Positions 58,121-64,000 of a stretch of 64,000 nt of DNA are shown piece by piece. Location: positions 1 to 64,000 of the forward strand of contig NZ_JAVXZZ010000006.1 in the NCBI RefSeq assembly GCF_032337135.1, read 5' to 3'. The position numbers were made by a program, and so were the translations under genes. The notes beneath the pieces are model-generated. The model was not told the origin of the DNA, ran no database searches, and worked only from the letters and a program-made list of their open reading frames with translations. The DNA is from Allorhodoferax sp032337135 (GTDB lineage: Bacteria; Pseudomonadota; Gammaproteobacteria; Burkholderiales; Burkholderiaceae_C). Numbering within the stretch: position 1 is the first letter of the stretch; every line of letters starts with the position of its first letter.

Positions 58121-58138
58121 GTTGACGTTTACGTCAAC
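58121..58138 (-). promoter_or_regulatory. Perfect palindromic operator before bioY
   Basis: GTTGACGTTTACGTCAAC: 8-bp perfect arms (GTTGACGT / ACGTCAAC) around a TT centre, 31 to 48 bases upstream of the bioY ATG. On the minus strand it reads GTTGACGTAAACGTCAAC and includes TTGACG, which could be a -35 box. The shape resembles MerR-family operators such as those described for LiuR in proteobacteria; the BirA box has a much longer spacer and does not fit. Confidence 0.65.
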
Positions 58139-58194
58139 GTTAATTGTCGCAGAGGCTGGCCTGCGACTGGCTGACAGCAACGTACGGGCGCGGG

Positions 58195-58788
58195 TCAGTC
58201 GCCCAGGCGGAGGTCGAGTGTATCGGCAACGCGCCGGGCGGTCTGCAGCATCTGGATGGTCAGTGGTGCCAGCAGGCGAAAGCCGCCGGGCTTGCCGGTG
58301 CGCAGGCGGTGGGCGTCGTCCAGCCGGCTCCAGACCACGAAGAAATGCTCGATGAAGCGCAGCATCAGCGCCATGCCCAGCGCGAACCGCTCGGTGCGCA
58401 GGCCTACATGCTGCAGCGGTTGCAGCACCCGCTCCAGCACGGCTTGCAGCGCGGCGCTGCGGGTGGTCAGCGTCAGGGCAATGCCCAGCACGGTGGCACT
58501 CGCCATGCGCAGCACGCTGACCACGCCCACCAGGGGTTCGCCGAAGAGGGCATGGAAGCCCAGCACCAGTGCGCTGGCGATGAGCAGGGCGCGGATCAGG
58601 CGCAGCCCGTGCGCCATGGAACGCCCCAGGGACAGGTAGAGCAGGCAGGCCAATCCGAACGCGATACCCAGCCATGCAGGGGAGGAAAGCCAGAAGATGC
58701 CCGTGCCCAGCACCAGCAGGGCTGCGAGCTTCCAGCCGGCGCCGATGCCGTGCAGCCAGGTGCGGTGTTCGCTGTAGAGGCTGCCCAT
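58195..58788 (-). CDS. bioN: ECF transporter transmembrane subunit BioN (EcfT/CbiQ family)
   Basis: 197 residues with membrane helices in the N-terminal two thirds (WKLAALLVLGTGIFWLSSP; LIRALLIASALVLGFHALFG). The cytoplasmic coupling helices near MALMLRFIEHFFVVWSRLDD, with the following Ala-Arg segments (DAHRLRTG), match the EcfT family. It couples the ATPase BioM to BioY. Start is 3 bases after the bioM stop, indicating one operon. Confidence 0.9.
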   Translation of the reverse strand: MGSLYSEHRTWLHGIGAGWKLAALLVLGTGIFWLSSPAWLGIAFGLACLLYLSLGRSMAHGLRLIRALLIASALVLGFHALFGEPLVGVVSVLRMASATVLGIALTLTTRSAALQAVLERVLQPLQHVGLRTERFALGMALMLRFIEHFFVVWSRLDDAHRLRTGKPGGFRLLAPLTIQMLQTARRVADTLDLRLGD

Positions 58789-58791
58789 GGG

Positions 58792-59520
58792 TCAGCTGAC
58801 GGTGGCGGTGCGGTCGGCGATGCGCTGGCGCACATCGGCCCGGTAGGCGGCGCAGACGGCCGCGGGGCGGCCATCGGCACGCACGCGGCCCTTGTCGAGC
58901 CAGACCACGCGGTCGAAGTCGTGCAGGTGCTCCAGCAGGTGGGTGGAGACGATGATCGGCTGCGGCACACGCGCCATGTCCTCGTGCAGCAGCGCCTGGC
59001 TAGGCAGGTCCAGGCTGGCAAAGGGCTCGTCCAACAACACCAGGGACGGGCTGCTCAGCAGGATGGCCAGCCAGCACACATGCTGGCGCTGGCCCTGGCT
59101 CAGGCTGTTGACCGAACGATCCGCCCAATCCTGCAGGCCGCGCGTGTCAAGAAAGCTGCGGGCCTGCCCAATGGCGTCGCGACGCGGTGTGCCGGTGGCG
59201 GTCAGCCCCAGTGCCAGCTCTTCCTCCACCGTGGGGAAAATGATCTGGTCGTCGGGGTTCTGGAACATCATGCCCACGCAGTTGGGCTTGCGGGTGTTGA
59301 TGCGAAAGGCCTCCTCGCCCTGCACCGTGACACTGCCGGTCTGGGGTGCATCGAGACCGCAGGCCAGGCGAAACAGACTGCTCTTGCCCGCACCGTTGTC
59401 GCCAATGAGGCCGATGCGGCGTTCGTTCAGGTGCAGGGTCAGGCCGTCAAACACCAGGGTGGTGCCGCGGGTCAGCCCTGCGTTGGTAAAGCTCAGCAAA
59501 GCGGGCGCCCTTTGGGTCAT
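58792..59520 (-). CDS. bioM: ECF transporter ATPase BioM (CbiO family)
   Basis: 242 residues from ATG 59520. Walker A GDNGAGKSSLFRLACGL, Q-loop GMMFQNPDDQIIFPTVEEEL (characteristic of ECF ATPases), signature LSQGQRQHVCWLAILL, Walker B LVLLDEPFASLD and switch His in IIVSTHLLEHL. It supplies ATP energy for vitamin uptake through BioN and BioY. It is the first gene of the minus-strand cluster and divergent from the HMG-CoA lyase gene. Confidence 0.93.
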   Translation of the reverse strand: MTQRAPALLSFTNAGLTRGTTLVFDGLTLHLNERRIGLIGDNGAGKSSLFRLACGLDAPQTGSVTVQGEEAFRINTRKPNCVGMMFQNPDDQIIFPTVEEELALGLTATGTPRRDAIGQARSFLDTRGLQDWADRSVNSLSQGQRQHVCWLAILLSSPSLVLLDEPFASLDLPSQALLHEDMARVPQPIIVSTHLLEHLHDFDRVVWLDKGRVRADGRPAAVCAAYRADVRQRIADRTATVS

Positions 59521-59607
59521 GCAGGAAAGTACGTAAATATACCAATGGGCCGCGGTGGCTTGCGGTTCGCGGTTTAATCGCAGGATTGCCAATGGAGTGA
59601 ATCCGCC
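59521..59607. promoter_or_regulatory. Divergent bioM / HMG-CoA lyase promoter region
   Basis: 87 bases between divergent start codons. It contains AGTACGTAAATATACC (59527-59542), an AT-rich stretch with a TTTACGT half-site on the minus strand similar to the arms of the palindrome before bioY. GGAG (59594-59597) is the ribosome-binding site of the lyase gene. A shared regulator is possible. Confidence 0.4.
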
Positions 59608-60516
59608 ATGCCTTTGCCTACCCGTGTCAAGTTGGTCGATGTCGGTCCGCGCGACGGACTGCAGAACGAAAAGCAGCTCATCCCCGCCGCCACCAAGATC
59701 GAACTGGTGCATCGCCTGCAGGATGCGGGCCTGACCGAAATCGAAGTTACCAGCTTCGTTTCACCGAAGTGGGTTCCGCAGATGGGCGACAACGCGGAGG
59801 TGATGGCCGGGCTGCAGCGCAAGCCCGGTGTGCGCTACTCGGTGCTCACCCCCAACCTCAAGGGCTTCGAAGCGGCGGTGTTGACCAAGCCTGACGAGAT
59901 TGTGGTGTTCGGTGCGGCCAGTGAAGCCTTCAGCCAGAAGAACATCAACTGTTCCATCGCCGAAAGCATCGAGCGCTTCGCCCCGGTGGTGGAAGCGGCC
60001 AAGGCCGCGGGCATCTTTGTGCGCGGCGCCATGAGCTGCACCGTGGGCTGCCCCTACGAAGGCGACATCGCCCCCGAGCGCGTAGGCTACCTGGCCGGGC
60101 TGATGAAGGGCATTGGCGTGCAGCATGTGGGCGTGGCCGACACCATCGGAGTGGGCACCCCGCTGAAGGTGGCACGCGCCGTGGAGGCCACGCTGCAGCA
60201 CTATGGCGTGGACGAAATTTCCGGCCACTTCCACGACACCTATGGCCAGGCCCTGGCCAACACCCTCATGTGCCTGCAGATGGGCATCTGGCAGTACGAC
60301 ACCTCGATCGCGGGCCTGGGCGGCTGCCCCTATGCCAAGGGCGCCACGGGCAACGTGGCCACCGAAGACGTGGTTTACCTATTGCACGGCATGGGCATCG
60401 AAACCGGCATTGACCTGGACAAGCTGCTGGATGCGGGTGCGTTCATCAGCGAGGCCCTGGGGCGCAAGCCCAACTCCCGCGCGGCTAACGCCTTGCTGAC
60501 AAAGCGATTGGGATAA
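59608..60516 (+). CDS. mvaB: Hydroxymethylglutaryl-CoA lyase
   Basis: 302 residues. Cleaves HMG-CoA to acetyl-CoA and acetoacetate, the last step of leucine breakdown. The HMGL-like TIM barrel starts with VKLVDVGPRDGLQNEKQLIP; metal-site and catalytic motifs include SGHFHDTYGQALANTL and the C-terminal loop GLGGCPYAKGATGNVATEDV with its active Cys. The function fits the MCC genes about 6 kb upstream. Confidence 0.95.
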   Translation: MPLPTRVKLVDVGPRDGLQNEKQLIPAATKIELVHRLQDAGLTEIEVTSFVSPKWVPQMGDNAEVMAGLQRKPGVRYSVLTPNLKGFEAAVLTKPDEIVVFGAASEAFSQKNINCSIAESIERFAPVVEAAKAAGIFVRGAMSCTVGCPYEGDIAPERVGYLAGLMKGIGVQHVGVADTIGVGTPLKVARAVEATLQHYGVDEISGHFHDTYGQALANTLMCLQMGIWQYDTSIAGLGGCPYAKGATGNVATEDVVYLLHGMGIETGIDLDKLLDAGAFISEALGRKPNSRAANALLTKRLG

Positions 60517-60518
60517 GC

Positions 60519-61010
60519 ATGTGTGGCGCGGAATTGACCAACTTGCCTGAGGGCGTGCGGCGCGTCGCTGCGTACCTGCAGTCGCACGACCATCCCCACG
60601 GCCCGCGCATGCTCGACGACGCCGCGCGTACCGCGCAACAGGCGGCTGACGCGCTGGGCATCGATGTGGGCCAGATTGCCAAGAGCATCATCTTTCGCCG
60701 TGTGCAGGACGATGCCGCGGTGCTGGTCATCACTTCGGGCGACAAGCGGGTGGACGAGAAGAAGGTCGCCGCCCTGGTGGGTGACCTGGGCCGGGCCGAC
60801 GCCAGCTTCGTCAAGGCCAAGACGGGGTTTTCGATTGGCGGTGTGGCGCCCGTGGCCCATGCCAGCACCGGCGTGGTGCTGATCGACCGCGAGCTGTTCC
60901 GGTTCAGTGAAATCTGGGCAGCGGCGGGGCACCCGCATGCCGTTTTCGCGTTGACGCCTGCGCAGCTGGAGAAGATGACCGGGGCACCGGTGGCGGAGGT
61001 TGTTGTATGA
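60519..61010 (+). CDS. YbaK/prolyl-tRNA editing-domain protein
   Basis: 163 residues. The YbaK/EbsC fold: AKSIIFRRVQDDAAVLVITS with the conserved Lys, GDKRVDEKKVAALVG, GFSIGGVAPVAHASTGVVLI and the ending HAVFALTPAQLEKMTGAPV. Family members hydrolyse mischarged tRNAs in trans. The start codon is 2 bases after the lyase stop, and the stop overlaps the next start by 4 bases, so it is part of a compact unit. Confidence 0.88.
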   Translation: MCGAELTNLPEGVRRVAAYLQSHDHPHGPRMLDDAARTAQQAADALGIDVGQIAKSIIFRRVQDDAAVLVITSGDKRVDEKKVAALVGDLGRADASFVKAKTGFSIGGVAPVAHASTGVVLIDRELFRFSEIWAAAGHPHAVFALTPAQLEKMTGAPVAEVVV

Positions 61011-61249
61011 CGGATGCTATTAAATTGCTAGCTTCCCGCGCAAATGCGGCGCGGGCCTACAGGCAAAACGTGCCTTCGCCTTGCGTTTCGGTGTGCCGCA
61101 TGGACGAGCGCAGCGGCCTGTGCCAGGGCTGCCTGCGCACCATCGACGAGATCCGGGCCTGGAGCACCAGCGACGACGCTACCCGTCGCCAGATCTGGAC
61201 CACCATCGAACAGCGCGCACGTGGCGTCGTAAGCGGGCAGATCGCATGA
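61007..61249 (+). CDS. DUF1289 small Cys-rich protein
   Basis: 80 residues. Has the DUF1289 pattern PSPCVSVCRMDERSGLCQGC followed by LRTIDEI and a Trp, with four Cys that may bind a metal. Function unknown. The gene overlaps both neighbours by 4 bases (ATGA). Confidence 0.85.
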   Translation: MTDAIKLLASRANAARAYRQNVPSPCVSVCRMDERSGLCQGCLRTIDEIRAWSTSDDATRRQIWTTIEQRARGVVSGQIA

Positions 61250-61884
61250 AGCAGATCACTTTCTACCTGGACTTCATCTCGCCCTACGCCTACCTGGCGT
61301 TCGAGCGCCTGCCGGTGGCGCTGGAAGGGCTGAGCTACGCCGTGCGCTACAAGCCCATCCTGTTTGCCGCGCTGCTCAAGCACCATGGCCAGTTGGGTCC
61401 GGCCGAGATTGCGCCCAAGCGCGACTGGACCTACCGCCAGGTGCTGTGGCAGTCGCAGCAGTTGGGCATTCCGCTGGACCTGCCGGTAAGCCACCCCTTC
61501 AACCCCCTGGCGCACCTGCGCCTGGCGGTGGCCTGTGCAGACAGCGGCGAACCCAACCGCTATGTGACCGAGACCGTATTCCGCCACGTCTGGCTGGGTG
61601 GTCATGAAGCCACCGATGCGCAGCGTCTGCAGCAGTTGCAGGCGCTTCTGGCCCCGGCGCGCGAGCCCATTGATGCCACGGTGAAGGCCCAGCTCAAGGC
61701 CCACACCGACGAGGCCTTGGCGCGCGGTGTGTTCGGCGTGCCCACTTTCGCGGTGGACGACAAGCTGTTCTGGGGGCTGGACGCTCTGCCCATGCTGCGT
61801 GCCTACCTGGAAGGCAGCGATGCCGCCTGGTTCGACGGCCCCTGGCACGCCGCTGCAAGCGTGGCGCAAGGCATACGGCGTTGA
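61246..61884 (+). CDS. 2-hydroxychromene-2-carboxylate isomerase / DsbA-family protein
   Basis: 212 residues from ATG 61246, overlapping the DUF1289 stop. The kappa-class GST/HCCA isomerase fold: ITFYLDFISPYAYLAFERLP with the active-site Ser-Pro, and the cis-Pro region ARGVFGVPTFAVDDKLFWG. Some members isomerise aromatic degradation intermediates; others act as general glutathione-linked enzymes. No aromatic pathway genes are nearby, so the substrate is open. Confidence 0.87.
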   Translation: MKQITFYLDFISPYAYLAFERLPVALEGLSYAVRYKPILFAALLKHHGQLGPAEIAPKRDWTYRQVLWQSQQLGIPLDLPVSHPFNPLAHLRLAVACADSGEPNRYVTETVFRHVWLGGHEATDAQRLQQLQALLAPAREPIDATVKAQLKAHTDEALARGVFGVPTFAVDDKLFWGLDALPMLRAYLEGSDAAWFDGPWHAAASVAQGIRR

Positions 61885-61957
61885 ATGGCACTGGGGCGCT
61901 GAACCGGCGCGTGACCGGCATGCACCGCATGCTGCGCGCGGCCAGCCCCCAAGCGCC

Positions 61958-63778
61958 ATGCCCAATGCCTTCAACTTTTCCGCCTCCCCGTTCGACTGCC
62001 TGACGCGCGACGAGCAGCGCCTGGTGCGCGACAACGTCGATGTGGCCTACTTCCCACGCGGCGCCACGGTGCTGGACCGCGGTGCCACGCCCGACCACCT
62101 GTATGTGCTGATCAAGGGTTTTGTCACCCAGTACGACGGCGAGGACGTCGTGACCACCTACGGCCCGGACGACAGCTTTGACGGCCGCTCGCTGATGGCG
62201 GGCAAGGTGGGCAACCGCTTCGTCGCCACCGAGGAGGTGGTGGCCTACCAGTTGGCGAAGAAGGCCGTTACCGACCTGATCGCCTCCAACGCCAGTTTTG
62301 GCGCGCTGCTATTTGCGGAGCTGAGCGACAAGCTCCAGTCCATCGCGGCGCGCAAGAGCCAGCACGAGGTCGAGTCGCTGACCATGGCCCGTGTGGACGA
62401 GGCCTTCATCCGACCGGCCATCTTTGTGGAGCCGCAGACCGACATCCTGGCGGTGGTGCGCTTGCTGCAGGAGCAGCGGGCATCGAGCGTGCTGGTGCGC
62501 GGCGCACAGCCGGACGCACCCATGGGTATCTTCACGTCCACCATGGTGCAGAAAGCCGTGCTCGACGGACGCCCCTTGGACCGATTGCCGGTGGCCGAGC
62601 TGGCGAACTTCGCGGTCATCACCGTGCGGCCTTCCGACCAGCTGGGCGAGGCCATGGCCAGCATGCTGCGCCACCGCGTGCACCGCGTGGTGGTGCAGGA
62701 CGGGGACACCATCCACGGCGTGCTCGAAGCCCTGGACCTGTTCAGCTACATGGCGAACCAGTCGCACCTGATCACCGAGCGCATCGAGGAGGCGCGTGAC
62801 CTCGACGGCCTGAGCCAGGCCGCGGCCCAGATCACGCGCATGATCGCCTCGATGTACCGCAGTGGCACCCGCGTGCACCTCATTGCCACCTTGGTGCAGC
62901 AGCTCAACGCCCGCCTGTTCGAACGCGCCTGGCAGCTCATCGCGCCGCCGGAACTGGTGGCCAACAGCTGCCTGTTCGTCATGGGCAGCGAAGGGCGTGG
63001 CGAGCAGCTGCTCAAGACCGACCAGGACAACGGACTCATCCTGCGTGACGGCTATGAGCCGCCGCCTCAGCTCGACATGCTGTGCGTGCGTTTTTCCGAG
63101 GCGCTCAAGGGCTTCGGTTACCCCGTGTGCCCGGGCGGCATCATGGTGAGCAACCCGGCTTGGCGCGGCGACGTGACCCGTTTCACCCGCACCACGCGGC
63201 AGTGGCTGCTGCTGCCCAGCGAAGAGGGGCTGATGAACCTGGCCATCTTCATGGATGCCCACGCCGTGTGCGGCGATGCGAGCCTGCTGGCGCAGGTGCA
63301 GTCCGCCTTGATGCAACTGGCCACCGACAACGACGCCACGCTGGCGCGGTTTGCCTCCGCCATCGACGCCTTTTCCAGCAGCACCGGCTGGTGGAACCGC
63401 CTGCTGGGGCTGGACACCGTGGAGCACCTGAACCTGAAGAAGGAAGGCATCTTCCCGCTGGTGCATGGCGTGCGCAGCCTGGCGCTGGCCCACCACATCA
63501 CTGCCACCAGCACCGAAGCGCGGCTCAACGCCCTGGTGGAGCAGGGCCACCTGGCGGCCGACATGGCGGCCGACCTGAATGAGAGTCTGCAGTTCTTCAT
63601 GGGGCTCAAGCTCAAGGCCGGGTTGCTGGAGCTGGACACCGACAAGCCGGTGTCGGGCACGGTGGACGTGGCCCAGCTCAGCAGCCTGGACCGCGACCTG
63701 CTGAAAGACACGCTGGGCGTGGTGAAGCGCTTTCGCACCCTGCTGCGCCAGCGCTTCCGGCTGGACGTGGTGTCGTGA
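61958..63778 (+). CDS. cNMP-binding / CBS / DUF294 nucleotidyltransferase-like protein
   Basis: 606 residues from ATG 61958. Residues 1-130 are a cyclic-nucleotide-binding-like domain, 150-275 a pair of CBS domains (EPQTDILAVVRLLQEQRASS; VRPSDQLGEAMASMLRHRVH), and 320-470 a DUF294 domain related to GlnD nucleotidyltransferases (MGSEGRGEQLLKTDQDNGLI), followed by a C-terminal helical domain. It likely senses adenylates and has or mimics nucleotidyl transfer. It overlaps the exonuclease gene by 4 bases; this two-gene pair recurs in proteobacteria, often near acetate uptake genes, as I recall. Confidence 0.88.
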   Translation: MPNAFNFSASPFDCLTRDEQRLVRDNVDVAYFPRGATVLDRGATPDHLYVLIKGFVTQYDGEDVVTTYGPDDSFDGRSLMAGKVGNRFVATEEVVAYQLAKKAVTDLIASNASFGALLFAELSDKLQSIAARKSQHEVESLTMARVDEAFIRPAIFVEPQTDILAVVRLLQEQRASSVLVRGAQPDAPMGIFTSTMVQKAVLDGRPLDRLPVAELANFAVITVRPSDQLGEAMASMLRHRVHRVVVQDGDTIHGVLEALDLFSYMANQSHLITERIEEARDLDGLSQAAAQITRMIASMYRSGTRVHLIATLVQQLNARLFERAWQLIAPPELVANSCLFVMGSEGRGEQLLKTDQDNGLILRDGYEPPPQLDMLCVRFSEALKGFGYPVCPGGIMVSNPAWRGDVTRFTRTTRQWLLLPSEEGLMNLAIFMDAHAVCGDASLLAQVQSALMQLATDNDATLARFASAIDAFSSSTGWWNRLLGLDTVEHLNLKKEGIFPLVHGVRSLALAHHITATSTEARLNALVEQGHLAADMAADLNESLQFFMGLKLKAGLLELDTDKPVSGTVDVAQLSSLDRDLLKDTLGVVKRFRTLLRQRFRLDVVS

Positions 63779-64000
63779 GCACCTGGCTGTCGCCCTGGCG
63801 CGCGCTCAAGCGCGAGTGGCTGCTCTACCACCTGGGCCTGCCCGAATTCCGCTTCATGTTCGACGTGCCCCCGCCCAACGAGTGGGTGTCGCTGGACTGC
63901 GAGACCACCGGGCTGAACGTTCGCAGCGACGAGATCATCTCCATCGGTGCGGTGCGCATCGTCGGCAACCGCATCCTGACCAGCGAGCGCCTGGAGCTGC
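63775..64000 (+). CDS. DnaQ-like 3'-5' exonuclease (partial, 5' end)
   Basis: 75 codons visible from the GTG at 63775, overlapping the previous stop (GTGA). The exonuclease I motif DxE is present in WVSLDCETTGL, followed by VRSDEIISIGAVRIVGNRIL, as in DNA polymerase III epsilon-like exonucleases. The N-terminal 35 residues before this motif are typical of the stand-alone version paired with DUF294 proteins. The gene runs off the end of the window. Confidence 0.88.
   Translation, partial: MSTWLSPWRALKREWLLYHLGLPEFRFMFDVPPPNEWVSLDCETTGLNVRSDEIISIGAVRIVGNRILTSERLEL

Noticed and set aside
1..64000. Search for tRNA, rRNA, CRISPR arrays, IS elements and att sites
   Set aside because: None recognised by eye. 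The tandem repeats present are in coding sequence and lack the spacer pattern of CRISPR; no transposase or integrase motif was seen in the translations.

Overview
The window looks like the chromosome of a motile betaproteobacterium of the order Burkholderiales, most likely Comamonadaceae. GC is high, the flagellar order is fliC-fliD-fliS-fliT then fliE with divergent fliFGHIJKLMNOPQR, the chemotaxis order is cheY-A-W-R-D-B, and metabolic genes of Burkholderiales type follow. No rRNA, tRNA, CRISPR array, insertion sequence or phage was seen. Family assignments come from motifs in the translations and from memory of the families; no database search was run.

Layout. (1) 1-2552: end of flagellin, then fliD, fliS and fliT, closed by a strong terminator. 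(2) 2553-28404: a block of about 26 kb that interrupts the flagellar locus. It has a complete type I secretion system (ABC ATPase, membrane fusion protein, TolC-like channel), a TPR-glycosyltransferase, a small methyltransferase, and on the other strand a three-module TPR-glycosyltransferase preceded by a 4,789-residue protein of roughly 100 repeats with an RTX/serralysin-type C-terminus. The giant gene has an almost perfect sigma-28 (FliA) promoter, so it appears wired into the late flagellar regulon. (3) 28707-40074: fliE and the divergent fliF-fliR operon. (4) 40087-41795: a NarL-type two-component pair on the minus strand. (5) 41995-48299: chemotaxis genes, led by a small protein with a CheZ-like active-site motif. 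(6) 48287-53251: an AraC-type regulator divergent from the two subunits of a methylcrotonyl-CoA carboxylase-type enzyme. (7) 53348-54950: a GhrA-like reductase and a nitroreductase. (8) 54952-59520: a minus-strand cluster for biotin uptake (bioM, bioN, bioY) followed by an AMP-forming ligase and a thiolase. (9) 59608-64000: HMG-CoA lyase, a YbaK-type protein, a DUF1289 protein, a DsbA/HCCA-isomerase family protein, a cNMP/CBS/DUF294 protein and the start of a DnaQ-like exonuclease.

How it fits together. Regions 1, 3 and 5 build and steer the flagellum. Region 2 probably makes, glycosylates and exports a giant surface or extracellular protein during the motile phase. Regions 6 and 9 supply leucine-degradation steps (MCC and HMG-CoA lyase), and region 8 imports biotin, the cofactor of MCC. 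The most unusual points are the sigma-28-linked giant T1SS substrate with its glycosyltransferases, a near-identical 1,272-bp tandem duplication inside one glycosyltransferase gene, the CheZ-like protein, a duplicated start with a strong hairpin at the MCC alpha gene, and a perfect palindromic operator before bioY.
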